Assembly (NCBI GenBank): GCA_016786705.1 | Contig: JAEUVV010000002.1 | Coordinates: 1-50,105, forward strand | DNA: 50,105 nucleotides | Reading direction: 5' to 3' | DNA from: Taibaiella sp. | GTDB lineage: Bacteria > Bacteroidota > Bacteroidia > Chitinophagales > Chitinophagaceae | In this document: piece by piece, positions 17,795 to 26,018 of the stretch | How the letters are laid out: each line of letters starts with the position of its first letter | Position numbering within the stretch: position 1 is the first letter of the stretch | The notes under the pieces: generated by a model | What the model was told of the DNA's origin: nothing | Seen by the model: only the letters and a program-made list of their open reading frames with translations | Databases searched by the model: none | Program-made: the position numbers and the translations under genes

Positions 17795-18955
17795 ATGGAA
17801 GTAAACGGGAAGAATATAACGGGGATCATTAAATACCTCTACGAGAAAAGATTGAACCAGGCCGCATCTGAAGAAGTATTACAAAGCTGGAGCAACCTTA
17901 CCGACCCGGAAGCCAGGATGCACCTGAACCAGCTTTTTCAAACCTGGGGCTATACCCAGGAGCAGGTCGACGCGGAGCTGCAGCAATACTTTTCAGATTC
18001 CGCTACCCCTGACCTTAATAGTACAATAGCGCCACTTACCGGTAATACACCTCCGCCTCAACAGCAAGCGGCACCTTATACCACTCAGCAGCAATCCCCT
18101 CCCAGGCAGCCGCTGCCGCAAAAAAAAGCGCGTTCTTCCGGCTGGCTCTGGATCATCCTGCTCCCTTTACTGGCAGCCGGTGCTTATGTAATTTATAAAT
18201 TCCAGCAGTTTAAAAACCTGCACTATTTATATGTTACTACCGACAATGTTTCCATCCGGGACCATGAAGGGAATAATATAGGCCGCATGGATATTTTCGC
18301 GTCCGGTAACTCTGTATCCTTCCTGCGGACAACAGATATCAATACATACCCGATCAAAGTAGGCAATAATATCTATCAATGCAGAAGGGTTATTTTTGAC
18401 AGTACGGCGTTTACCGACTTCCTGTTTAATAAACCGGAAGCCTTTGGCTATATCAATGAAAACTACGTCATTGACGACAAAGATAATTTCATCGTGTACC
18501 GGAATGTCTTCCAGGTGATCAACGGGGTAAAAAATGAAAACGCGTCCCTAACCTCTCCTTTCCGTAAAACGATTGTAGGCAGTATTCGCCAAAACCCGGC
18601 CATGAAAGACCTGTACATCATGAATGCCTGCAATAATGGGGACAAGACCTACAGTGCTTTGATCACAATTAAAAATAAAGAGGACATCCACCAGGTAGTA
18701 GCGCTTTTGTCAGACGGGAAATATTATATCTTTTCCGGCAATCCAACAAAACAGGAATATGAGGCCCCGCAACCATTCCAATACAAAGTGCCGGGTATAG
18801 AACAGTTAAACCCTTACCAAAACGATAACTTACTGTTCCGCTATGTCAATAAAACATACTTTATCTTTGATTGCAATGGTACCGCAAGAGATTATTATAC
18901 GGTACTGGACAACAAAGGCCTGATTGACTATGCAAAATATTCCTTTGAACCTTAA
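17795..18955 (+). CDS. Bitopic protein with shared N-terminal domain and SH3b-like periplasmic domain
   Basis: 386 residues. A cytoplasmic helical domain (about 1-70) contains I-x-x-LYEKRLNQ, SWSNL and HLNQLFQTWG. A Gln/Pro-rich linker (about 75-110), one TM segment (about 115-136) and a periplasmic part follow. The first 90 periplasmic residues (about 142-230) look like an SH3b fold (YVTTDNVSIRD...). SH3b domains often bind peptidoglycan peptides or walls, which fits the neighbourhood, but this match is from pattern reading only. The N-terminal domain is clearly homologous to that of the next gene. It loosely resembles the helical N-terminus of FecR-type anti-sigma proteins, though no sigma factor is nearby. 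Confidence 0.75.
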   Translation: MEVNGKNITGIIKYLYEKRLNQAASEEVLQSWSNLTDPEARMHLNQLFQTWGYTQEQVDAELQQYFSDSATPDLNSTIAPLTGNTPPPQQQAAPYTTQQQSPPRQPLPQKKARSSGWLWIILLPLLAAGAYVIYKFQQFKNLHYLYVTTDNVSIRDHEGNNIGRMDIFASGNSVSFLRTTDINTYPIKVGNNIYQCRRVIFDSTAFTDFLFNKPEAFGYINENYVIDDKDNFIVYRNVFQVINGVKNENASLTSPFRKTIVGSIRQNPAMKDLYIMNACNNGDKTYSALITIKNKEDIHQVVALLSDGKYYIFSGNPTKQEYEAPQPFQYKVPGIEQLNPYQNDNLLFRYVNKTYFIFDCNGTARDYYTVLDNKGLIDYAKYSFEP

Positions 18956-18960
18956 ATTTG
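18953..18960 (+). promoter_or_regulatory. Bacteroidota -7 box TAAATTTG, 22 nt before ATG
   Basis: An exact TAnnTTTG match overlaps the TAA stop of the upstream gene and lies exactly 22 nt before the ATG at 18983. No clear -33 TTG is seen at the usual distance. It would give the last cluster gene its own transcript. Confidence 0.45.
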
Positions 18961-18982
18961 TACCTTTAAAAAGAAGAATAAA

Positions 18983-19870
18983 ATGATTAATCGTAACAAT
19001 ATTGTTGAATTTATCAGCTTCCTTTACCAGAAAAAATTTAACCAGCCGGCCCCACAAGACCTCCTTGACTCCTGGTCCGGGCTGAATGATAACGAAACCA
19101 CGATCCACCTGAACGGTCTTTACCGCCACTGGAACCTGGACGCTATAAGCTCCAAAAATTATGAACAGGAATTCCTGAGCAGGACCCAGGGAGGTGCGCA
19201 CACACCTATATTCCCGACACCGGCCCCGGCACAAGGCAATACGAATTACCAGCAACCCGCCTACCCTCAAAACCCGGCTCCGCAACAGCAGCAGCAATAT
19301 ACGCAACCCCCACCGCCCGTACAAAAGAAAGGCGGTTCCGGCTGGATCATAGGCATACTACTGGCAATCATAGCGGCTGGCGCAGGCTATTACATCTGGA
19401 ACCTGAACCAGAAAGACACTTCGGCGCCACCCGAGGTAACCGCAACAGATAATAACATCAAAAAACCGGACACCGTACAGAAACCAGCCACTCCGGTACA
19501 AGCGGCCAAACCGGAACAAACAGAAGACGATAAGAAAAATGCCCGCGTCATACATGACCTCCTGTATGCTGAAAGCGGCAGGAGCTTCGATGATATTTAT
19601 AAATATTTCGACCCGAATCTGGAGCGTTATTGGGCCATCAATTACCCTACCTACGATGAATTAAAGGCCGAGTATGAAAAAACATGGACCAAAACAGAGA
19701 ATAACGAACATTCTAATGTCCGGATCAATAAAGTATCTGATAATACTTACGATGTGATGAGTACCTATTCCTACTTTTCTCTTAAAGATCAAAAACAGAA
19801 GCGGGTAGATTCCAAAATACGCTTTGTGTTCAATAAAGAAAATAAGATCATAAGATCTTACGGACTGTAA
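18983..19870 (+). CDS. Bitopic protein with shared N-terminal domain and NTF2-like periplasmic domain
   Basis: 295 residues. The N-terminal 70 residues (IVEFISFLYQKKFNQ, SWSGL, HLNGLYRHWNL) are homologous to the start of the preceding protein. A Pro/Gln-rich linker (about 72-112, with a QQQQQ run) leads to one TM segment (about 117-138). A charged Pro/Lys linker follows, and then a C-terminal domain (about 185-295) of a size and pattern similar to NTF2-like/SnoaL folds (YxxESGRSFDDIYKYFDP...). The two paralogues present the same cytoplasmic domain joined to different periplasmic domains, which suggests a common cytoplasmic partner such as the actin-like ATPase. The function is unknown. Confidence 0.75.
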   Translation: MINRNNIVEFISFLYQKKFNQPAPQDLLDSWSGLNDNETTIHLNGLYRHWNLDAISSKNYEQEFLSRTQGGAHTPIFPTPAPAQGNTNYQQPAYPQNPAPQQQQQYTQPPPPVQKKGGSGWIIGILLAIIAAGAGYYIWNLNQKDTSAPPEVTATDNNIKKPDTVQKPATPVQAAKPEQTEDDKKNARVIHDLLYAESGRSFDDIYKYFDPNLERYWAINYPTYDELKAEYEKTWTKTENNEHSNVRINKVSDNTYDVMSTYSYFSLKDQKQKRVDSKIRFVFNKENKIIRSYGL

Positions 19871-19968
19871 TCTAACCCATTGCTATAAAACTCCCTATAA
19901 GCAGGGTTTTAGAATAAAATGACACCCGTATCAATCGTGTTTCATCAATTATCTTAAAATTGTTTCGC

Positions 19969-20010
19969 CAAACAGCCTCAAATCGTTAAATTTGAGGCTG
20001 TTTGTTTTTT
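19969..20010 (+). terminator. Terminator closing the SEDS-PBP cluster
   Basis: Bases 19969-19983 and 19990-20004 form a perfect 15-bp stem (CAAACAGCCTCAAAT) with a 6-nt loop, followed by six T. It lies about 100 nt after the last cluster gene and 33 nt before the malic enzyme ATG. Confidence 0.88.
19987..19994 (+). promoter_or_regulatory. Possible -7 box TAAATTTG inside the terminator
   Basis: An exact TAnnTTTG match lies in the loop and right arm of the terminator, 48 nt before the malic enzyme ATG at 20043. A TTG at 19960-19962 is 24 nt upstream, slightly longer than the usual spacing. It may be chance, because the hairpin sequence itself creates it. Confidence 0.3.
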
Positions 20011-20042
20011 TAGCAAACAATAGTACCAACAACAAGTATACA

Positions 20043-22316
20043 ATGGATACCAAAAGAAATATTCAACAGGAAGCACTCGATTACCATGCTAACGGCCGTC
20101 CCGGCAAAATAAAAGTAGTCCCTACCAAAAATACAAAAACGCAAAGAGACCTCTCTCTCGCTTATTCTCCGGGGGTTGCAGAACCTTGTTTAAAGATAAA
20201 AGAAAACCAGGAAGATATTTATAAATATACCGCGAAAGGCAACCTGGTAGCGGTGATCAGTAATGGTACCGCCGTACTTGGCCTTGGTAATATAGGCCCC
20301 GAAGCAAGTAAACCGGTGATGGAAGGTAAAGGGGTACTATTCAAGATCTTCGCCGATATCGACGTATTCGACCTGGAGTTAAACACCAAAAGTATAGACG
20401 AATTCGTAAACGTAGTAAAAGCCCTTGAGCCAACCTTTGGTGGCGTCAACCTTGAAGATATTAAAGCCCCTGAATGTTTTGAGATCGAGCGCAGGCTTAA
20501 AGAAGAGATGAACATCCCGGTAATGCATGATGACCAGCACGGTACCGCCATGATCTCCGGTGCGGCATTACTGAATGCACTGGAAGTTGTCGGTAAAGAT
20601 ATTTCCACAATTAAAATGGTAGTCAGTGGTGCCGGGGCTGCTGCCGTGGCCTGCACCAGGATGTACCTGAACCTGGGTGTTTCAAAAGAGAATATCACGA
20701 TGTTTGACGTGGACGGGGTGATCAACTATGAACGCACCAACCTCGATGAAAGCCGCATGTTCTTTGCCCGCGACACCGGCAATATCAGCATGGCAGATGC
20801 CCTGGTAGATGCAGATGTGTTTATCGGCCTGAGCGCCGGAAACATCCTGAGCCAGGATATGGTACGGTCCATGGCTAAAGACCCTATCGTGTTTGCTATG
20901 GCCAATCCTAACCCCGAGATTACCTATGATGAGGCCGTGGCCGCACGCCCTGACATCATCATGGCTACCGGCAGAAGCGATTATCCTAACCAGGTGAATA
21001 ATGTACTGGGATTCCCATTCATTTTCAGGGGGGCGCTGGACGTAAGAGCTACCGCTATCAACGAAGAAATGAAAATGGCCGCTGCCTATGCGCTGGCAGC
21101 GCTGGCCAAGCAGCAGGTCCCCGAAATCGTGACCAAGGCCTATGGCCTGAAGTCAATGACCTTCGGTCGGGATTATATCATACCTAAACCACTGGACCCC
21201 AGGCTATTGTCTACCGTAGCCCCGGCTATCGCGAAGGCGGCCATGGAAACAGGGGTTGCCCGTAGACCGATTGAAGATTTCGAAGCTTATAAGCTGGAGC
21301 TGAATGACCGCCTGGGCATCAACAATTCAATCGTTCGCCTGGTAAATGCCAAGGCACGCCAGGACCCGCAACGCATCGTTTTTGCCGAAGCGGATAATCT
21401 CAAAGTATTGAAAGCTGCACAGATCGCGGAAGAAGAAGGTTTCGCCTTCCCTATTTTATTAGGTAATGAAAAACGCATCAACCAGCTGATCGCAGAACAT
21501 AAAATAGAATTAAAAAATGCGGTAATCATCGATCCGCGCAGTGATGCCGCGATGGATAAACGTATCGCTTACGGGGAACAATTCTTTGCGAAACGCCCCC
21601 GTAAAGGCATGAATGCCTACGAGGCTAAAAAGATCATGCGCGAGCGCAATTACTTTGGCTGCATGATGGTCGCCAATGGCGAGGCTGATGGCTTCATCAG
21701 CGGACTGACGCGTAGCTACCCGGAAACCATCCGCCCGGCCTTACAAACCATTGGTAAAGCTCCCGGCGTCAATAAAGTGGCCGGTATGTATATCGTGCTT
21801 ACGCCAAAAGGACCTTTATTCCTTGCCGACGCTACGGTGAACCTTACCCCTAATGCGGAAGAGCTGGCCGAGATCGCGCAGCTGGCTGCAGACGAGGTAG
21901 CCCGCTTTAATATCCAGCCTAAAGTAGCCATGCTTTCCTATTCCAATTTCGGCAGCAGCGATACCCCTGAAGCACGCATGATGGGCGCCGCGGCGCGCCT
22001 TGCCAAAGAGCGTAACCCCGACCTGATCATTGACGGTGAAATACAGGCAGGATTAGCTTTTGATACCGCTGTGCTTAAAGAGAACTATCCTTTCTCTGAC
22101 CTGGTAGGCGGCGGGGTCAATACCCTGATTTTCCCGAACCTGTCTTCGGGCAACATCGCTTATAACCTGCTTAAGGAAGTAGCGGATTTTGAGATCATCG
22201 GGCCGATCCTTTTAGGACTTAATAAGCCGGTACATATTTTACAATTAGGCAGCTCGGTACAGCAGATCGTAAATATGGTCGCGATGACCGCATTTGATGC
22301 GCAAAGCAATAAATAA
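20043..22316 (+). CDS. maeB: NADP-dependent malic enzyme with phosphotransacetylase-like domain
   Basis: 757 residues from the ATG at 20043. A longer in-frame start at 19992 would begin inside the terminator hairpin and is rejected. The N-terminal malic domain carries YSPGVAEPC (41-49), followed by a Rossmann NAD(P)-binding domain with [12 protein letters not shown] (about residues 194-206). From about residue 427 the protein continues into a PTA/PTB-type domain ([12 protein letters not shown]..., [12 protein letters not shown]) that is usually regulatory and not catalytic. The length is typical for the MaeB hybrid class. It catalyses oxidative decarboxylation of malate to pyruvate, supplying NADPH. 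It is followed after 5 nt by the RDD gene. Confidence 0.96.
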   Translation: MDTKRNIQQEALDYHANGRPGKIKVVPTKNTKTQRDLSLAYSPGVAEPCLKIKENQEDIYKYTAKGNLVAVISNGTAVLGLGNIGPEASKPVMEGKGVLFKIFADIDVFDLELNTKSIDEFVNVVKALEPTFGGVNLEDIKAPECFEIERRLKEEMNIPVMHDDQHGTAMISGAALLNALEVVGKDISTIKMVVSGAGAAAVACTRMYLNLGVSKENITMFDVDGVINYERTNLDESRMFFARDTGNISMADALVDADVFIGLSAGNILSQDMVRSMAKDPIVFAMANPNPEITYDEAVAARPDIIMATGRSDYPNQVNNVLGFPFIFRGALDVRATAINEEMKMAAAYALAALAKQQVPEIVTKAYGLKSMTFGRDYIIPKPLDPRLLSTVAPAIAKAAMETGVARRPIEDFEAYKLELNDRLGINNSIVRLVNAKARQDPQRIVFAEADNLKVLKAAQIAEEEGFAFPILLGNEKRINQLIAEHKIELKNAVIIDPRSDAAMDKRIAYGEQFFAKRPRKGMNAYEAKKIMRERNYFGCMMVANGEADGFISGLTRSYPETIRPALQTIGKAPGVNKVAGMYIVLTPKGPLFLADATVNLTPNAEELAEIAQLAADEVARFNIQPKVAMLSYSNFGSSDTPEARMMGAAARLAKERNPDLIIDGEIQAGLAFDTAVLKENYPFSDLVGGGVNTLIFPNLSSGNIAYNLLKEVADFEIIGPILLGLNKPVHILQLGSSVQQIVNMVAMTAFDAQSNK

Positions 22317-22321
22317 ATATT

Positions 22322-23113
22322 ATGGCAAAGCTGAACGTACTCACACCCTTCAATATTGAGCTGGAGTTTGATATTGCACCGCTTGGGAAAAGGGCCCTGG
22401 CCTACTTCATTGACATAATGGTGGGTGTGGTGTATGTATTACTTTTACGCCTCACTATCCTGGAAACCGCGATTGATTTCGAAGGCTTGTTTGATGTATC
22501 CCAGTTTTTCCTCATCACCTTGCCTCTGTTCTTTTATCATTTTATCAGTGAAATGCTGATGAATGGTCAGTCTGTGGGCAAAAAGATAACCGGGATCCGG
22601 GTTGTGAATAAAAACGGGAATGCGGCCAGCATCAGCCAGTATTTATTACGATGGATCTTATCATTACCCAATATTATTTTCGTCCCGGTTGTCGGTTACC
22701 TAATCTGGATCAGTCCATGGCTGGGTTTTGTTACCATTGGCTTCCTGGGCCTGCCGGACACGATCTGCTATGCCATTACCAAATCCGGACAAAGGATAGG
22801 TGATCTCGCAGCGAATACAGTTGTGGTGAATACCAAACACAGTATGGATATAGAACAGACCATATTCCGGGAAGTATCCCTGGATACCGGCTATACTCCC
22901 AAGTATCCGCAGGTAATGCGCCTTACCGATAAAGACATTAACAGCCTCCGCAACCTTTTAAAACAAAAAAGGACCAGGGACCTGGATACTTACACCCACC
23001 GGGTAGCGGAAAGAATAGAGACCGTACTCCAGATAAGGAATAACAGCATGGACCCTTATCATTTTTTCGAGGAATTACTTACCGATTACAACTATTATGT
23101 ACAAACAAAATAA
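22322..23113 (+). CDS. RDD family membrane protein
   Basis: 263 residues. The RDD domain occupies about residues 15-165 with three to four TM segments. It begins with the conserved R-A-L-A-Y-F-I-D pattern near residue 24 and includes the GQSVGKKITGIRVV motif typical of the family. A hydrophilic C-terminal tail of about 90 residues follows. RDD proteins have been linked to transport in some bacteria, but no substrate can be read here. It lies 5 nt after maeB and 6 nt before the next gene, so the three are probably one transcript. Confidence 0.9.
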   Translation: MAKLNVLTPFNIELEFDIAPLGKRALAYFIDIMVGVVYVLLLRLTILETAIDFEGLFDVSQFFLITLPLFFYHFISEMLMNGQSVGKKITGIRVVNKNGNAASISQYLLRWILSLPNIIFVPVVGYLIWISPWLGFVTIGFLGLPDTICYAITKSGQRIGDLAANTVVVNTKHSMDIEQTIFREVSLDTGYTPKYPQVMRLTDKDINSLRNLLKQKRTRDLDTYTHRVAERIETVLQIRNNSMDPYHFFEELLTDYNYYVQTK

Positions 23114-23119
23114 GCTATT

Positions 23120-23710
23120 TTGAACTACTTAGGTCACGCGTACCTGTCTTTCGGGCAACCGGAAATCCTGGTGGGTAATATGATAGGCGATTATGTAAAA
23201 GGGAATGAAGCCTTACACAGGCTGCCTCCCGGTATTCAAAAGGGAGTAATGCTGCATCGCCAGATCGACAGCTACACCGATATGCACCCGGCTACGGCAA
23301 AATGTAAAACATTTTTCAGAGAAGATTACCGGCTGTATGCCGGCGCTTTTGTAGATAGTATGTTTGACCATTTCATTGCTAATGATCCCCAATGCTTTGA
23401 GAGTGAGCAGGCCTTGTTTGACTTCACCCAGATGACCTATGCCACGTTACAGGAATACGATGCCATTTTACCCGAGAAGTTCCGGACAATGTTCGGCCAT
23501 ATGCAATCCGATAACTGGCTGTACCGCTACCGGACCTTAAAAGGAATGCAAAAATCCTTCCAGGGATTGGTACACCGGGCGCAGTACCTTGATACCGGCG
23601 CCGAAAGTGCTTACAAAACCCTGGTCACTAATTTTTATACCTTAAACCAGTTTTATTACGAATTTATCGATGAGGTAAAAAAGTTTGCGCGGGAATCCAT
23701 CGGCAATTAA
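23120..23710 (+). CDS. ACP phosphodiesterase-like protein (AcpH family), TTG start
   Basis: 196 residues. The start is a TTG at 23120. The in-frame TAA of the upstream gene lies only 6 nt before it and no ATG is available, while the first residues (MNYLGHAYLS) match the family's usual N-terminus (MNFLAHLYLS). Family signatures are GNMIGDYVKG (about 19-30), LHRQIDSYTD (about 50-59) and DSMFDHFIA. AcpH removes the 4'-phosphopantetheine group from acyl carrier protein. In Bacteroidota the natural substrate of these homologues is less certain. It is the last gene of the maeB-RDD unit. Confidence 0.88.
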   Translation: MNYLGHAYLSFGQPEILVGNMIGDYVKGNEALHRLPPGIQKGVMLHRQIDSYTDMHPATAKCKTFFREDYRLYAGAFVDSMFDHFIANDPQCFESEQALFDFTQMTYATLQEYDAILPEKFRTMFGHMQSDNWLYRYRTLKGMQKSFQGLVHRAQYLDTGAESAYKTLVTNFYTLNQFYYEFIDEVKKFARESIGN

Positions 23711-23834
23711 ACACCCCGGATCGAACATATTTCCAAATCTATTAATACCAAAAGGTATCCATTAAATTTATCTTAAAAAACGTCCTTCCGGGCAATACTC
23801 CTGAGCCGTATCTAAAAAGATAAAAATAATATTG

Positions 23835-23842
23835 TAACTTTG
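23835..23842 (+). promoter_or_regulatory. -7 box TAACTTTG upstream of serine hydrolase
   Basis: An exact TAnnTTTG match 74 nt before the ATG at 23917. No good -33 TTG is visible. Transcription from here would place the following hairpin (23856-23893) at the very start of the mRNA. Confidence 0.35.
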
Positions 23843-23855
23843 AACTATTCATTAT

Positions 23856-23893
23856 ACCATCAATAACACTTGAGGCTATTGATGGTTTTTTAT
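23856..23893 (+). terminator. Hairpin with T run between acpH-like gene and serine hydrolase
   Basis: ACCATCAATA (23856-23865) pairs with TATTGATGGT (23877-23886) around an 11-nt loop and is followed by a T run. It can act as terminator for the upstream unit, or as a 5' leader hairpin if the box at 23835 is used. Confidence 0.7.
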
Positions 23894-23916
23894 TTTAAAA
23901 TTTTCGATATTAAATC

Positions 23917-25101
23917 ATGAAGCTATTCAGGATTGCACCCTATATAAGTACCTTTTTCACCTCCCTGCTGCTTTGTTCAGCGCCGGCATCTGCCAAAGAC
24001 GGCAATGTTGCCAAAGTGAGTTATGCCGATACCAATACCATAGTCAACAGGCGGATCATTGATTCTCTGGATCGCTACTACAAGATCCAGGTAGCCCGCG
24101 GCTTCAATGGTAGTGTGCTGGTAGGCCATAAAGGTAAAGTAGTATATAAAAGACATTTTGGTGTGGCAGACAGGTCTACAGGAACACCGCTCAGCGATTT
24201 TACCTCTACACAGCTTTCCTCTACCTCCAAGCCCTTTACGGCTACAGCAGTGCTCTGGTTGCATCAAAACAAATATTTAGACATCAACCTGCCGGTAAAT
24301 GCTTACCTGAAAGATTTCCCTTATGCCAATATCACCGTAAAAATGCTGCTCAATCACAGGAGTGGCCTGCCTAACTATACCAGTACCCGTTTACCCCGCT
24401 GGGCCTCTAGCGGGCCAATGTACAATTTAGACCTGCAAAGCTACTTTTCTATGTACAAGCCTAAATTGATCGCCACGCCCAATACCCGGTTCAACTATTG
24501 TAATACCAATTACGCCTTACTGGGCAGGATCGTGGAAGAGGTTTCCGGTATACCGTTCAAGCAATTTATGAAAGAACTGATTTTTGACCCGCTGGGTATG
24601 AAAAATACATTTGTATTTGATCCGCAGGACAATTACAGTAACCGTAGCCTGGCTGTAAGCTATCGTCCTAACTGGGCCATATTTGAAAACAACCATGAAG
24701 ATGGCGTTTATGGCGACAAGGGAATTTACAGTACGGTCGAAGATATGTACCTCTGGGACCAGTCTTTTTACACCAATAAGATCCTAAGCAGCCAGACCTT
24801 GAAGCTCGCTTACAGCGGCCTGCCGGTAGATAGCAGGGGCATCAAAAAATATGGCCTGGGATGGCGCATGTATGACTTCCTGAACGGGCAGAAAATAATC
24901 TTTCATAATGGCTGGTGGCACGGCAACAACTCCGTTTTCTACCGCTTCATCCAGGAAAATACAACCGTTGTCGTGCTGGGTAATAAATTTAATAAAAAGA
25001 TTTACGATCAAGGCAAAGAAGTCTATCATATCCTGCATAATATCGCACCGCAAACCTTTCAATGCACTTTCGATAACGGAACCGAAGTAAACGAAGAATA
25101 A
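23917..25101 (+). CDS. Exported serine hydrolase, class C beta-lactamase-like fold
   Basis: 394 residues with a signal peptide (hydrophobic to about residue 26, ASA-K). The serine beta-lactamase/esterase motifs are complete: SxxK at S102-K105 (STSK), YxN at Y194-N196 (YCN, equivalent to YSN), and HNG at 330-332 in the place of the KTG/HxG motif. The family includes D-amino peptidases, esterases and AmpC-type enzymes. Motifs alone do not show beta-lactamase activity, and the HxG form is more usual in peptidases and esterases. It stands alone between hairpin 23856-23893 and the rfbF promoter region. Confidence 0.92.
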   Translation: MKLFRIAPYISTFFTSLLLCSAPASAKDGNVAKVSYADTNTIVNRRIIDSLDRYYKIQVARGFNGSVLVGHKGKVVYKRHFGVADRSTGTPLSDFTSTQLSSTSKPFTATAVLWLHQNKYLDINLPVNAYLKDFPYANITVKMLLNHRSGLPNYTSTRLPRWASSGPMYNLDLQSYFSMYKPKLIATPNTRFNYCNTNYALLGRIVEEVSGIPFKQFMKELIFDPLGMKNTFVFDPQDNYSNRSLAVSYRPNWAIFENNHEDGVYGDKGIYSTVEDMYLWDQSFYTNKILSSQTLKLAYSGLPVDSRGIKKYGLGWRMYDFLNGQKIIFHNGWWHGNNSVFYRFIQENTTVVVLGNKFNKKIYDQGKEVYHILHNIAPQTFQCTFDNGTEVNEE

Positions 25102-25130
25102 TCGTATATTAGCAACCCAGTATCCATCTA

Positions 25131-25138
25131 TAAATTTG
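25131..25138 (+). promoter_or_regulatory. -7 box TAAATTTG before rfbF
   Basis: An exact TAnnTTTG match 14 nt before the rfbF ATG at 25153. The leader would be very short. No clear -33 element is seen. Confidence 0.35.
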
Positions 25139-25152
25139 TCATCAAGCACAAT

Positions 25153-25926
25153 ATGAAAGTAGTAATTTTTGCCGGTGGAAGAGGCACCAGGATTTCTGAA
25201 GAATCGCAACTGCGGCCCAAGCCAATGATCGAAATCGGTGGCAAACCTATCCTATGGCATATCATGAAAACCTATGCGCATTACGGCCATACGGAATTCA
25301 TTATCTGCCTGGGCTATAAAGGATGGCATATAAAAGAGTACTTTGCCAACTATTTCCTGCATAATGCCGATATGACGGTAGACCTGAAACAGAACAGCAT
25401 AGAGTACCACAATAACAATGCGGAACCGTTTAAAGTAACCATGATCGATACCGGCCTAGACACCATGACCGCCGGCAGGTTAAAACGCGTGCTGCCTTAT
25501 ACCAATAATGAACCTTTCCTGCTGACCTACGGAGATGGCTTGATCGATGCGAATATCAATGAGATCATCGACTTTCACCAGCAAACAGGAAAGATCTGTA
25601 CCATGACCTCTATACAGGCGGGCAGCCGTTTTGGTGTGATCAAAATGGATGACAAAGGCATTATCGAATCCTTCCAGGAAAAGCCAAAAGATAGCGGTTC
25701 CTGGATCAATGCCGGGTATTTTGTGCTTCAGCCAGAGATCAGGCACTACCTTCAGGGCGATATGGACGATATCATGTGGGAAGCGCAACCCATGAGCGCC
25801 CTGGCCAAAGACAGTGAAATAGCGGCTTATAAACACAAGGGTTTCTGGAAGTGCATGGATACCCTGCGGGAAAAAGAAGAACTGGAAGCCATGTGGGAAA
25901 AAGGTGCCGAATGGAAGTGCTGGTAA
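25153..25926 (+). CDS. rfbF: Glucose-1-phosphate cytidylyltransferase
   Basis: 257 residues, the usual family length. The nucleotidyltransferase signature FAGGRGTRISEES lies at 6-18, followed by RPKPMIEIGGKPI. The C-terminus carries the family line WKCMDTLREKEELE and a final W. The enzyme makes CDP-glucose from CTP and glucose 1-phosphate, the first step toward CDP-dideoxyhexoses and related surface sugars. It is followed by rfbG, which uses its product. Confidence 0.96.
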   Translation: MKVVIFAGGRGTRISEESQLRPKPMIEIGGKPILWHIMKTYAHYGHTEFIICLGYKGWHIKEYFANYFLHNADMTVDLKQNSIEYHNNNAEPFKVTMIDTGLDTMTAGRLKRVLPYTNNEPFLLTYGDGLIDANINEIIDFHQQTGKICTMTSIQAGSRFGVIKMDDKGIIESFQEKPKDSGSWINAGYFVLQPEIRHYLQGDMDDIMWEAQPMSALAKDSEIAAYKHKGFWKCMDTLREKEELEAMWEKGAEWKCW

Positions 25927-26018
25927 TTTAAAGAATGATAAATTTTTGATTTTAAATTTTGAATGATGGATAGATGAAGATTGATCGCTCATCATCCATC
26001 ACTTATAATCCATCATCA

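Noticed and set aside
17795..18955. FecR-type anti-sigma factor
   Set aside because: The N-terminal helix pattern is only vaguely similar, there is no FecR periplasmic domain, and no ECF sigma factor gene lies nearby.
23917..25101. Calling this gene an antibiotic-resistance beta-lactamase
   Set aside because: The motifs show only the serine-hydrolase fold. The third motif is HNG in place of KTG, and the family is mostly peptidases and esterases.
25927..26018. CATC-rich repeats between rfbF and rfbG as a possible CRISPR-like or attachment site
   Set aside because: The repeats are only 8-9 bp, irregular and few. They look like ordinary low-complexity spacer sequence.
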